DNA of 64,000 nt from Dechloromonas denitrificans (GTDB lineage: Bacteria > Pseudomonadota > Gammaproteobacteria > Burkholderiales > Rhodocyclaceae). Below the pieces are notes generated by a model. It worked only from the letters and a program-made list of their open reading frames with translations. It made no database searches and was not told the DNA's origin. Position 1 is the first letter of the stretch, and the number at the start of each line of letters is the position of its first letter. Below, in pieces: positions 51,226-59,275 of the stretch. Made by a program: the position numbers and the translations under genes. The DNA is taken from contig NZ_CP075185.1 in NCBI RefSeq assembly GCF_020510685.1, positions 2,790,001 through 2,854,000 on the forward strand, written 5' to 3'.

Positions 51226-51540
51226 ACGGGGAAACCGCCCATTTAATAGGCAGCGCCATTTTTTGCTGCCCGTTCAGGCAGTTGCCGAACTTGTCCCGAG
51301 CTTATCCACAGACTTGCCCGACCAGAACGGGGATAAACAGGCTTTATCCCCATTCAGGGGATCAGCCATCGGCCAAGCGTTTTTTACGTCAAGCCGCCCA
51401 GCCGGGGGAAAAACCGCCCCGCCCATTTTTTAGTCAGCGTCGCTTTTCGCTTGTCAGACAAGGGATTAGCACAACGATCCAGAGCTTATCCACAGACTTA
51501 CGCGACCGAAACGGGGATAAAGCCGCGCTTATCACCAGGC
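51226..51540. repeat. Tandem imperfect repeat with six DnaA-box-like 9-mers
   Basis: Two copies of a unit about 184 bp apart. The best-conserved 40 bp (51298-51337 and 51482-51521) differ at only four positions. Each unit has three DnaA-box-like sites in the order plus, minus, plus: TTATCCACA at 51302-51310 and 51486-51494 (perfect consensus), TTATCCCCG on the minus strand at 51328-51336 and 51512-51520, and TTATCCCCA at 51344-51352 or TTATCACCA at 51529-51537. Distances within the units are 26 bp, then 16 or 17 bp. The flanks are similar in outline (a GGGGAAACCGCCC-like block upstream of each). No gene overlaps it. It could be a DnaA-binding or titration site. Confidence 0.75.
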
Positions 51541-51597
51541 TGCGGCCGGCTTGCCGGCAGCCGGAAAACGGCCGGCCAGCCCGACCGCAGCGATTAA

Positions 51598-52005
51598 TCA
51601 GCGCATGACCTTGAGCAGTTCCACTTCAAAGGTCAGTGTCGCATCGGGCGGCACGGCCGCACCGGCGCCGCGCGAGCCATAAGCAATGCTCGGCGGGCAG
51701 GTCAGCTTGGCCTTGCCGCCCTCGCGCATCTTGGCGACGCCTTCGGTCCAGCACGGGATGACGCGATTCAGCGGAAAGGAGGCCGGCTGGCCGCGCTTGT
51801 AGGAACTGTCGAACTCGATGCCATTGGCCAGCGTGCCACGATAATTGACCTGCACGGTGGCTTCCGGCGTGGCCTTTTCACCGTTGCCGTCCTTCAGCGA
51901 TTCGTAGATCAGACCCGACGCGGTTTTTTCCGGCGCACCGGCCTGCACACCGGTCGTCGCCAGGACGACCAGGCCGCCCAGTACAATGTTCTTCAACAGT
52001 CCCAT
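51598..52005 (-). CDS. FKBP-type peptidyl-prolyl isomerase, exported
   Basis: A 135-residue protein with a signal peptide (GLLKNIVLGGLVVLATTGVQA) and one FKBP domain. Conserved parts are VQVNYRGTLANGIEFDSSYKRG, the FPLNRVIPCWTEG strand, MREGGKAKLTCPPSIAYG and LTFEVELLKV. It should catalyse proline isomerisation during folding of periplasmic proteins. The glutamine commonly seen before the tryptophan is replaced by cysteine (PCWTEG). It starts at ATG 52005 with GGAG upstream. It is a single gene transcribed towards the DnaA-box repeat. Confidence 0.92.
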   Translation of the reverse strand: MGLLKNIVLGGLVVLATTGVQAGAPEKTASGLIYESLKDGNGEKATPEATVQVNYRGTLANGIEFDSSYKRGQPASFPLNRVIPCWTEGVAKMREGGKAKLTCPPSIAYGSRGAGAAVPPDATLTFEVELLKVMR

Positions 52006-52088
52006 ACGTTCTCCATCGCTTGCGCGAACTCATTTATCGAGCCGGAAAAGTACAGTGAAGCAGCGCCCGGGGCAAGCCTGCAAACGAA

Positions 52089-52403
52089 CTACAAGGGGGC
52101 CAGACCGCAGCGCTGGCGTGCCCGATTGCAGGCGGCGTGCTCGGTATCGAATTCCCGGCACGGTGACGGGCGGCTGTCGTAGATGGTGCAGCTCACCTGC
52201 TGGCCGATTTCGCCGGCCAGCGCGACGCAGCGCGGTGCGGCGGCATCGGTGCCGGCCATGCGGACAATGTTGGCGGTGACCGGCACGGTCATTTCGAGCG
52301 GGACGCCCGCCCCCCAGGCAAAGGCGCCGCCAGCCAGTTCAACCGGATGAAAATCGACGCGAAAGGTTGCGCAGCAAGCGCCGCAGCTCTGGCAGACGCT
52401 CAT
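52089..52403 (-). CDS. YkgJ family cysteine cluster protein
   Basis: A 104-residue protein starting MSVCQSCGACC, with the CX2CX2CC cluster (C4, C7, C10, C11) and further cysteines in RCVAL, SCTIY, PSPCREF and AACNRARQRC. This is the YkgJ/CxxCxxCC family, thought to bind zinc or an iron-sulfur centre. The ATG at 52403 overlaps the stop of the TrmB-like gene by four bases. No biochemical role is established. It is the last gene of a three-gene operon with dusC and the TrmB-like gene. Confidence 0.85.
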   Translation of the reverse strand: MSVCQSCGACCATFRVDFHPVELAGGAFAWGAGVPLEMTVPVTANIVRMAGTDAAAPRCVALAGEIGQQVSCTIYDSRPSPCREFDTEHAACNRARQRCGLAPL

Positions 52404-53065
52404 CGCAGATCGACCCGACAGCGCCACAGCGCGTGGCCGGACGCCAGATACTTCTTCTCGAACGGCGTCATCGGGTCAGCCGTCTGCCACGGCTCGGCAG
52501 CGACCGGCTGGCCGCTGAGCAGACTCAACGCCACAGCCATTTCCTCGATATAGATGCGCCAGTTGCTGCGGCACTCCAGTTCGCCGCCCAGCTCGCGCCA
52601 TACCGGAAAGACCGCGTGGCCGTGCCAGCGCCGCGCCAGATGGCCGATCTTCGGCCATGGATTCGGATAGAGGTTGTAGTGGCGGGCCAGCCGGATGCCG
52701 TGTTCGGCCAGCAGACGCCAGAAATCGACCAGATCGGCGCGGATCAGCAGGGCGTTGGCCGGCATCGGCAGCGGTTTGCCGCGACTGAGGCGGTCGACCG
52801 ACTGATCGACGCCAAAAACGAAGTGATCGGGAAACGTTTCGGCAATGCGCTGGGTGCTCCAGCCAACGCCGCAACCGGCATCGAGTATCAGCGGCGCCTC
52901 GGGTTGCCATTGCCGGTACGCCGCCAGCGCGGCGCGGCAGGCCTCGCGGTTGTAATCGGCAACCGGTTTCCGGAACGGATGCGCCAGATGCCGGCGCACC
53001 TGCGCTTCCAGGTCGCGATGCGGCCCGTCCTGGGCGCTGGAAATGAAACGCGAGTTGCCGCTCAT
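52400..53065 (-). CDS. TrmB-like SAM-dependent methyltransferase
   Basis: A 221-residue class I methyltransferase. SAM motif I is ILDAGCGVGWS and motif II includes FGVDQS. The TrmB-like signature appears as NPWPKIGHLARRW, where E. coli-type TrmB has DPWPK or DPWHK; the aspartate is replaced by asparagine. It resembles tRNA (guanine-N7)-methyltransferase in layout but is probably a paralogue with a different substrate. The ATG at 53065 overlaps the dusC stop by four bases, and its own stop overlaps the YkgJ gene. The dusC neighbour supports a role in RNA modification. Confidence 0.78.
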   Translation of the reverse strand: MSGNSRFISSAQDGPHRDLEAQVRRHLAHPFRKPVADYNREACRAALAAYRQWQPEAPLILDAGCGVGWSTQRIAETFPDHFVFGVDQSVDRLSRGKPLPMPANALLIRADLVDFWRLLAEHGIRLARHYNLYPNPWPKIGHLARRWHGHAVFPVWRELGGELECRSNWRIYIEEMAVALSLLSGQPVAAEPWQTADPMTPFEKKYLASGHALWRCRVDLR

Positions 53066-54021
53066 GCGGCCAACGGCAGTTCGCCGAGAATGCCCTCGGC
53101 GACCAGCGCCGCTTCGATATCCTGCGCTGCCTTGATCGGCCGCAGGCGCTGATAGAGCAGCTCGGCTTCCGGGTAATTGCGGCGCAGCATCGCCAGCCAT
53201 TGCTTGAGCCGGCCACCGGCATGCACCGGCACGACCTTGACCCGGATGCCGCGCCAGTAGTCGGCGACGCCGGGCAGGATTTCTTCCCAGCCGCCGACTG
53301 CTTCGCCGCGCACCCGGCGGGCGAGCAGCGGGTCGGCCACGGCGCCCCGGCCGAGCATGATGTCGGCACAGCCGGTTTCCTGCTGGCAGCGCGCAAAGTC
53401 TTCAACGGTCCACACTTCGCCGTTGGCGATGATCGGAATATCGACCGACGCCCGCACCTTGTCGATCCACGCCCAGCGCGCCGGCGGCCGGTAACCGTCC
53501 ACCTTGGTCCGGCCATGCACGATCAGTTCGACAATGCCGGCCGCCGCCAGGGCCTGGGCGCAGTCGACCGCCCGGCTGGTGTCTTCGATACCGAGGCGCA
53601 TCTTGGCGGTGAAGGGAATATGCGCCGGCACCTCGGCGCGGACCGCGCTGGTGATCGCATGCAACAGCTCCGGCTCGCCGAGCAGCGCGGCGCCGCCGCG
53701 ATGGCGGTTGACCGTCGGCGCCGGGCAGCCGAAGTTGAGATCGACGCCGGCCGGATTCAGGGCGACCAGTCGGCGGGCGTTCTCGGCCATGAAATACGGA
53801 TCGGAACCGAGCAGTTGGACGCGCATCGGCGTGCCGCTGGCCGTCCGGCCGGCGTTGAGCAGCTCTGGGCAGATCCGCTCGTAAGTCTTGGTTGGCAGAA
53901 TGGTATTGGAAACCCGGACAAACTCGCAGATTCCCCAGTCGTAGCCGCCAATCGAGGTCAGCACGCCGCGCAGCAGATCGTCGGCGAGACCTTCCATCGG
54001 GGCGAGAAGAATGCGGGGCAT
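53062..54021 (-). CDS. dusC: tRNA-dihydrouridine synthase C-type
   Basis: Reduces a uridine in tRNA to dihydrouridine with FMN and NADPH. The 319-residue protein opens with PRILLAPMEGLADDLLR and carries the active-site cysteine C99 in LNFGCPAPTVNRHRGGAALL, the Dus signature. The HGRTKVDGYRPPARW stretch and the GRGAVADPLLARR FMN phosphate loop are also typical of DusC. Length matches the family. First gene of a coupled operon. The ATG at 54021 is about 26 bases downstream of a likely divergent -10 element. Confidence 0.93.
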   Translation of the reverse strand: MPRILLAPMEGLADDLLRGVLTSIGGYDWGICEFVRVSNTILPTKTYERICPELLNAGRTASGTPMRVQLLGSDPYFMAENARRLVALNPAGVDLNFGCPAPTVNRHRGGAALLGEPELLHAITSAVRAEVPAHIPFTAKMRLGIEDTSRAVDCAQALAAAGIVELIVHGRTKVDGYRPPARWAWIDKVRASVDIPIIANGEVWTVEDFARCQQETGCADIMLGRGAVADPLLARRVRGEAVGGWEEILPGVADYWRGIRVKVVPVHAGGRLKQWLAMLRRNYPEAELLYQRLRPIKAAQDIEAALVAEGILGELPLAA

Positions 54022-54054
54022 GTGGATTCCGGGGCTGATTCTGAAGAGGGGCGC

Positions 54055-54062
54055 ATTATAAT
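54055..54062. promoter_or_regulatory. Palindromic -10 element shared by dusC and the PIN gene
   Basis: The 8-bp palindrome ATTATAAT contains a perfect TATAAT on each strand (54057-54062 plus, 54055-54060 minus). On the plus strand it lies 7 bp from the PIN-gene ATG, which would give a leaderless mRNA. On the minus strand it lies 33 bp from the dusC start. The two promoters would exclude each other. Confidence 0.55.
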
Positions 54063-54069
54063 CCGCGCC

Positions 54070-54501
54070 ATGCTGCGCCTGGTTCTCGACACCAACGTCG
54101 TCCTCGATCTCTTCCATTGGGCCAATATCGACGCCGTGCCGATCATGGCCGCGCTCGAAGACGGCCGTATCGAATGTTTCGCCGACGAGCGGACGCTCGA
54201 CGAATTGCAGCGGGTGCTGACCTACCCGCAACTGAAAATGACGCCGGTCATGATCACTGAACGCTATGCCCGCTATAGCGCCCTGGTCCGGCTCGTACCG
54301 GCCGGCGAAGCGCCGCCGCTGCCGCGCTGCAAGGACCGCGACGACCAGAAATTCCTCGAACTCGCCGCCCGTTGCGAGGCGAACATCCTGGTCAGCAAGG
54401 ACAAGGAACTGTTACGGCTGCGCGGCCGCACCACGCTGGCGTTCCAGATTCTGAAGCCGGCCGCGGCGTCGGCGCTGCTGCCGGACCCGCATGCCACCTG
54501 A
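54070..54501 (+). CDS. PIN-domain protein (putative toxin-type nuclease)
   Basis: A 143-residue PIN-domain protein. Acidic residues of the active site are seen as D7 in LVLDTNVVLDLF, the glutamates in FADERTLDELQRVL, D-R-D-D in CKDRDDQKFLELA and D in LVSKDKELL. The family includes toxin nucleases and stand-alone RNases. No antitoxin gene is next to it. Its end overlaps the TIGR01212 gene by 11 bp. It has no ribosome binding site and its probable -10 element lies 7 bp upstream, so the mRNA may be leaderless. Confidence 0.82.
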   Translation: MLRLVLDTNVVLDLFHWANIDAVPIMAALEDGRIECFADERTLDELQRVLTYPQLKMTPVMITERYARYSALVRLVPAGEAPPLPRCKDRDDQKFLELAARCEANILVSKDKELLRLRGRTTLAFQILKPAAASALLPDPHAT

Positions 54502-55459
54502 ATCCCGCCTGTCGCCCTTCGGCGAACGCCGCTACAACGCCTGGAACGACTACGTCAAAGCGCGCCATGGCGGGCGGGTCCAGAAGGTTTCGGTAGAGGC
54601 CGGCTTCACCTGCCCGAACCGCGACGGCCTGCTCGGCACCGGCGGCTGCACTTTCTGCAACAACGCCGGCTTCACGCCCGGCTATCTGGATCGCCGGCAG
54701 TCGATCGGCGCCCAGATCGACAACGGCCTCGACTTTCTGCGGCGCCGTTATCCGCGCACCCGCCATCACATTGCCTATTTCCAGAGCTACACCAACACCT
54801 ACGGCGAATTCGACCGCCTGCGCGCCTGCTACGACGAGGCTCTCGCCCACCCGGAAATCAGCGGCCTGGCCATCGGCACCCGCCCCGACTGCCTGCCCGA
54901 CCAAGTACTCGATTACCTGGCGGAGCTGGCGCGCGAGCACATCATCGAACTGGAAATCGGCGTCGAATCCTGCAACGACATCGCCCTGCACCGCGTCAAT
55001 CGCGGCCACGACTTTGCCGCCAGCGCCGATGCCATCCGGCGGGCCGCGGCCCGCGGCCTGGAGGTCAGCGCCCACCTGATCCTCGGCCTGCCGGGCGAAA
55101 GCACCGCGAGCATGCTCGACGGCGCCCGGCAGTTGTCAGCCCTGCCCCTGCGCGGCCTCAAGCTGCATCAGCTGGAACTGGTACGCGGCACGGCACTGGC
55201 GCGCGAATGGCAGGCCGATCCGGCCACCGTCCAGCTGCTCGGCGAAGACGAGTACATCAGCCTGCTCGCCGATTTCCTCGAACGCCTTTCGCCCGACCTG
55301 CTGCTGCAGCGCCTGGGCAGCGAGGTGCCGCCCAAGCTGAAGCTGGCACCGCACTGGAATTTGCGCCTCTACGAACTGGCGCCGCGGGTTTCCGCCGAGC
55401 TCGCCCGGCGCGACACCTGGCAGGGTTGCCGCTACCGGCCGGCCAGCCCTCACGCCTGA
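54491..55459 (+). CDS. TIGR01212 (YhcC-like) family radical SAM protein
   Basis: A 322-residue radical SAM protein with the cluster cysteines C41, C53 and C56 (CX11CX2C: TCPNRDG...GGCTFC). It also has [33 protein letters not shown] and [12 protein letters not shown], which are typical of the YhcC/TIGR01212 group. The molecular activity of this group is not established. Start ATG 54491 overlaps the PIN gene by 11 bp, so the two are probably cotranscribed. It is convergent with yaaA, overlapping its end by 10 bp. Confidence 0.88.
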   Translation: MPPESRLSPFGERRYNAWNDYVKARHGGRVQKVSVEAGFTCPNRDGLLGTGGCTFCNNAGFTPGYLDRRQSIGAQIDNGLDFLRRRYPRTRHHIAYFQSYTNTYGEFDRLRACYDEALAHPEISGLAIGTRPDCLPDQVLDYLAELAREHIIELEIGVESCNDIALHRVNRGHDFAASADAIRRAAARGLEVSAHLILGLPGESTASMLDGARQLSALPLRGLKLHQLELVRGTALAREWQADPATVQLLGEDEYISLLADFLERLSPDLLLQRLGSEVPPKLKLAPHWNLRLYELAPRVSAELARRDTWQGCRYRPASPHA

Positions 55460-56223
55460 CGCCGGCGATAGACCCAGCGCGTCGCATCGGAGGCTTCCGG
55501 GGCGTAGGCGTAGCCGTCGTAGTCGAAATCCTTCAGACCCTCCGGCTCGCTCAGCCGATTGACCACGGCGTAGCGCGTCATCAGGCCGCGGGCCCGCTTG
55601 GCGTAGAAGCTGATGATCTTGTAGCGCCCGTTCTTCCAGTCCTCGAATACCGGCTGGATCGTTTCGCCGTTGATCTTGCGACCGACCGCCGCCTTGAAAT
55701 ATTCCTCGGAAGCGAGGTTCACCACGACCGGCCGCGGCATCCCGGCTAGTTCGTCGTTGATCGCCATGAGCAGGCGCTCGCCCCAGAAGGCGTAGAGATC
55801 CTTGCCGTCCTTGTTGGCAAAACGGGTGCCCATTTCCAGCCGGTAGGGCTGCATCAGGTCGAGCGGCTTGAGGATGCCGTAGAGGCCGGACAGGATGCGC
55901 ACCCGTTGCTGGGCGAAGGCCAGATCGTCGGCGCTCAGGGTCTTCGCCGCCAGGCCGTCATAGACATCGCCGTCGAAGGCGAGCACGGCCTGCTTGGCGT
56001 TTTCCGGCGAGAAAGGCAGCGACCACTCGGCGTAACGGTTGAAATTGAGCAGCGCCAACGGGTCGGACAAATCCATCAGATTGGCGATATCGGCCGGCGA
56101 CAACTTGCGCAGTTGCCGGATCAGCGTTTCCGAATGCTTCAGGTAGGCCGGCTGGGTATGCGTGGCCAGGTGCGGCGGCGTCTTGTAGTCGAGCGATTTG
56201 GCGGGAGAAAGGAAGATCAGCAT
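55450..56223 (-). CDS. yaaA: Peroxide stress protein YaaA (DUF328)
   Basis: A 257-residue protein with the YaaA/DUF328 family marks: [17 protein letters not shown] at the start, the [15 protein letters not shown] segment, [37 protein letters not shown] and [14 protein letters not shown]. In E. coli YaaA limits free intracellular iron during hydrogen peroxide stress, and the fold binds DNA. The start ATG is at 56223. It is divergent from the DUF2863 gene through a palindromic promoter region. Confidence 0.93.
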   Translation of the reverse strand: MLIFLSPAKSLDYKTPPHLATHTQPAYLKHSETLIRQLRKLSPADIANLMDLSDPLALLNFNRYAEWSLPFSPENAKQAVLAFDGDVYDGLAAKTLSADDLAFAQQRVRILSGLYGILKPLDLMQPYRLEMGTRFANKDGKDLYAFWGERLLMAINDELAGMPRPVVVNLASEEYFKAAVGRKINGETIQPVFEDWKNGRYKIISFYAKRARGLMTRYAVVNRLSEPEGLKDFDYDGYAYAPEASDATRWVYRRRQA

Positions 56224-56265
56224 CAGGGACGACCTCGTCGAATTTCGTGCATTGCGATACGCCGA

Positions 56266-56285
56266 ATTTTACCGGCTGGTAAAAT
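56266..56285. promoter_or_regulatory. 20-bp palindrome with mirrored -10 elements
   Basis: ATTTTACC and GGTAAAAT (56266-56273 and 56278-56285) form a perfect inverted repeat around GGCT. The plus-strand TAAAAT (56280-56285) would serve the DUF2863-bioA operon and its mirror on the minus strand (56266-56271) would serve yaaA. It might also be an operator. It does not match the BirA operator consensus (TTGTAAACC) or the BioR site as I know them. Confidence 0.5.
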
Positions 56286-56312
56286 TGCTTTTTTGTATTT
56301 TCTGGAATCCCC

Positions 56313-57485
56313 ATGAAACGAACCCGCTTCGGCTCGCGTGACCGCCTCTCACGCGATGCGGCAGAATTGCAACGCATGGCCATCGGGCTTTCGGAATCCG
56401 GCGGCAAGCTGGAAGACAGTTACTGGGAAGAGCTGCTCGCCGAAACGGTCGACAGCCTGCTGAAAAATGGCGCCGAGGATGACATCAATACCGCCCTCGA
56501 CCGCCTGTTCGAAGCCAACCCGCGCGCCCACGACGAACTCGCCGACATGGTCGAGTCGCGCGCCGAAACCAGCCGCCTGGAAGCGCACGGTCAGGAATTC
56601 GACATCCAGTTGTTCGCCGCGCCGGTCCTCGCCTGGTCGCGCTTCTCGATTCCCGCCTGCGCCCTGCCCAAGAGCACCGTCGAAGCCTTGACCGTGCAAC
56701 TCGGCGCCCACGTTTTCGGGGCCGACACCCGCGTCGCGCTGGCCGATTACCTGTTCAGCCCCGACCAACTGCCGCGCAGCTTTTGCGACACCTGGCAAAT
56801 GACCCAGGCGCTCGGCCTGGCCACGCTCGCCGGCCAGCATCTGGCGGTCGACGCCGCCGGCATGGCCGAAACCAACCGCTTTCTCTCCGACGTTCGTTAC
56901 CTCGTCGGCGGCATCGCCGTGCCGCGCGGCAAACCGCTGTTCCGCTGGAACGAGAAGGATGGCAACAAGGAAGCCGCGCTCAAGGAATGGATCAAGCAGG
57001 GCAGCCCGAATCTCGAACCGCTGCTCACCGGCTGCGCCTGGCAGCCGCTGCTGCCGGATGCCTACCATGCCGGCTGCCGCAATGCCGACCGCCTGTCCCG
57101 CCCGTATTCGCTGAAAGCTTCGGTCGCCTTCCTGCAGACCACGCTCGGCTTGATGCCGGCCGATATGCGTGCCGTCGTCGGCCCCTGCTACGACCGCCGG
57201 ATGGAGGAATACCGCGTCGGCCTCGGTCCGAAAAACAAGGACGACACCTACCACGGCATCGTCTGGCCGCTGCTCGGCGCCGAAGACGAAGCGACCGATG
57301 CGGCCGGCGAAATCGAAGCCGTGCTGCGCGAATGCGGCGTCAAGGACGTCGTCTTCCTCGACCATCATTTCCCGATGGAATTCTGCGAGGACTGCGGCGC
57401 CCCGCTCTACCCCAACGCCGAGGCCGAACTGGTGCACGCCGAAATGCCCGAGCAGGCGGCGACCGACTCGCAAGTCCTGCACTGA
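56313..57485 (+). CDS. DUF2863 family protein
   Basis: A 390-residue soluble protein of the DUF2863 type, found mainly in betaproteobacteria. It starts MKRTRFGSRDRLSRDAAEL, includes the segment FAAPVLAWSRFSIPAC near residue 105 and an FCEDCGAPLYPNAEAELVHAEMP C-terminus with a CX2C pair. No function is known. Its stop shares one base with the bioA start (TGATG), so it is expressed together with bioA. This fixed linkage is unexplained. Confidence 0.85.
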   Translation: MKRTRFGSRDRLSRDAAELQRMAIGLSESGGKLEDSYWEELLAETVDSLLKNGAEDDINTALDRLFEANPRAHDELADMVESRAETSRLEAHGQEFDIQLFAAPVLAWSRFSIPACALPKSTVEALTVQLGAHVFGADTRVALADYLFSPDQLPRSFCDTWQMTQALGLATLAGQHLAVDAAGMAETNRFLSDVRYLVGGIAVPRGKPLFRWNEKDGNKEAALKEWIKQGSPNLEPLLTGCAWQPLLPDAYHAGCRNADRLSRPYSLKASVAFLQTTLGLMPADMRAVVGPCYDRRMEEYRVGLGPKNKDDTYHGIVWPLLGAEDEATDAAGEIEAVLRECGVKDVVFLDHHFPMEFCEDCGAPLYPNAEAELVHAEMPEQAATDSQVLH

Positions 57486-58834
57486 TGGATCAGTCGGCGA
57501 ACCAGGCCTGGCTGGAACGCAGCCAGGCCGCCGTCTGGCACCCGTGCACGCAGATGCAGCACCACGCCGCGACCGCCTCGCCGGCCCATCTGCCGCTGGT
57601 TCCCATCGCCCGCGGCAGCGGCGCCTGGCTCTACGACTTCGACGGCAAGCGCTACCTCGACGGTATCAGCTCGTGGTGGACCAACCTGTTCGGCCACGCC
57701 AACCCGCGCATCAACGCGGCGCTGCGCGACCAGCTCGACACCCTCGAACATGTCATGCTGGCCGGCTTCACGCACCAGCCGGTGGTCGAGCTGTCGGAGC
57801 GCCTGGCGGCCTTGACCGGCGGCGCCCTCGGCCACGCCTTCTACGCCTCGGACGGCGCCTCGGCCACCGAAATCGCGCTGAAGATGAGCTTTCATTACTG
57901 GCGCAATGTCGGCCGCCCGGAGAAAGCCGAATTCCTCTGCCTGACCGGCAGCTATCACGGTGAAACGGTCGGCGCGCTGGCCGTCACCGACGTCGCGCTG
58001 TTCAAGGACGCCTACGCGCCGCTGGTGCGCGCCGCCTCGGTCGTTCCTTCGCCCGATTTCCGCCAGGCCGCAGCCGGTGAAACGCCGGCCGATGTCGCCC
58101 GGCGCGCCGCCGCCGCACTGGAAAAACATCTGCAGGAACACGGCCAACGGATCGCCGCGCTGATCGTCGAACCGCTCGTCCAGGGCGCCGCCGGCATGGC
58201 GATGTACGACCCGGAATACCTGCGCCTCGCCCGCCAACTGTGCGACCAGTACGAAGTGCACCTGATCTGCGACGAAATCGCCGTCGGCTGCGGCCGCACC
58301 GGCACTTTCTTCGCCCACGAACAGGCCGCCATCCGGCCCGACCTGATGTGCCTGTCGAAAGGCATCTCCGGCGGCTATCTGCCGCTCTCCATCGTGCTGT
58401 GCAGCGACGCGCTCTACGCCGCCTTCCTCGACGACTCGGTGGCCCGCGCCTTCCTGCACTCGCACTCCTACACCGGCAACCCACTGGCCTGCCGCGCTGC
58501 CCTGGCGACGCTCGACATCTTCGCGACCGACGACGTGCTGGCCGCCAACCGGCTGAAAGCGGCAGAAATCAGCGCCGCCCTCGCCCCGCTGGCCGACCAC
58601 CCGCAAGTCGGTCACCTGCGCCAACGCGGCATGATCGCCGCCTTCGACGTCGCCACCGACGACCCGTATTTCTCCCGCCGCTTCTACCGCGCCGCGCTCG
58701 ACCGCGCCGCGCTGATCCGGCCGATCGGCAACACCGTGTATCTGATGCCGCCGTACATCGTCAGCGACGAGGAAATCGCGCTTCTCGGCCAAGCCATATC
58801 GGGCGCCTTGCACGAGAGCCTGGGTCAGCGCTGA
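57485..58834 (+). CDS. bioA: Adenosylmethionine-8-amino-7-oxononanoate aminotransferase
   Basis: Converts 8-amino-7-oxononanoate (KAPA) to 7,8-diaminononanoate (DAPA) using SAM as amino donor, in biotin synthesis. The 449-residue class III PLP aminotransferase has K292 in CLSKGISGG as the PLP-binding lysine, the ISSWWTNLFGH substrate loop, and LICDEIAVGCGRTG with the PLP-ring aspartate. Length fits BioA. The ATG at 57485 overlaps the DUF2863 stop by one base. BioF, BioH, BioC and BioD follow in the same cluster. Confidence 0.95.
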   Translation: MDQSANQAWLERSQAAVWHPCTQMQHHAATASPAHLPLVPIARGSGAWLYDFDGKRYLDGISSWWTNLFGHANPRINAALRDQLDTLEHVMLAGFTHQPVVELSERLAALTGGALGHAFYASDGASATEIALKMSFHYWRNVGRPEKAEFLCLTGSYHGETVGALAVTDVALFKDAYAPLVRAASVVPSPDFRQAAAGETPADVARRAAAALEKHLQEHGQRIAALIVEPLVQGAAGMAMYDPEYLRLARQLCDQYEVHLICDEIAVGCGRTGTFFAHEQAAIRPDLMCLSKGISGGYLPLSIVLCSDALYAAFLDDSVARAFLHSHSYTGNPLACRAALATLDIFATDDVLAANRLKAAEISAALAPLADHPQVGHLRQRGMIAAFDVATDDPYFSRRFYRAALDRAALIRPIGNTVYLMPPYIVSDEEIALLGQAISGALHESLGQR

Positions 58835-58874
58835 ACATCGCCAATCGCACCGACATTCCACAAAGGTTTTCCCC

Positions 58875-59258
58875 ATGGCAATAGGCTGGCTCAGCATTCT
58901 CAAAGCAGTTCCCTGGACCGATGTCGTCAGCAATGCGCCGAAGGTGGCCGATGGTGCGAAGAAGCTGTGGGAGACCGTGGCCGGGAAGAAGCCGGCGACC
59001 GATGCCGGAACACCGACCGGCGGTTCGCCGAGCCTCGCGCCGGAAGCCCCGACCCTGGCCGATCTGGAAGCGCGGATCGGCGCGTTGGCCGGTGATGTCA
59101 GCCGCCTGCAGAAGGAAATGATCGATTCCACGCAACTGATCAAGACACTGGCCGATCAGAACGCGCAACTGATCCGGCGGGTCTATTGGCTGAGCCGGAC
59201 GCTTCTCGTCGTCGGCCTCGCCGCCGGGATCAGCCTGGCCTTGGCGTTACTGCGCTGA
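58875..59258 (+). CDS. Small tail-anchored hypothetical protein in bio operon
   Basis: A 127-residue protein. The N-terminal third is polar with an amphipathic helix. A low-complexity Pro/Thr/Gly linker (about 43-58) follows, then a predicted coiled coil (about 60-100, LEARIGALAGDVSRLQKEMIDSTQLIKTLADQ). It ends in a single hydrophobic helix (WLSRTLLVVGLAAGISLALALL), i.e. a C-terminal membrane anchor. The family is not recognised. It starts 40 bp after bioA and its end lies 17 bp before the hydrolase gene, so it is probably in the same transcript. Confidence 0.7.
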   Translation: MAIGWLSILKAVPWTDVVSNAPKVADGAKKLWETVAGKKPATDAGTPTGGSPSLAPEAPTLADLEARIGALAGDVSRLQKEMIDSTQLIKTLADQNAQLIRRVYWLSRTLLVVGLAAGISLALALLR

Positions 59259-59275
59259 AATTGCTGAGCGGCGAG

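Noticed and set aside
51598..52005. DnaA-box region as the chromosome origin itself
   Set aside because: No dnaA, dnaN, gidA/mnmG, parAB or rpmH gene is next to it; a secondary DnaA-binding locus fits better.
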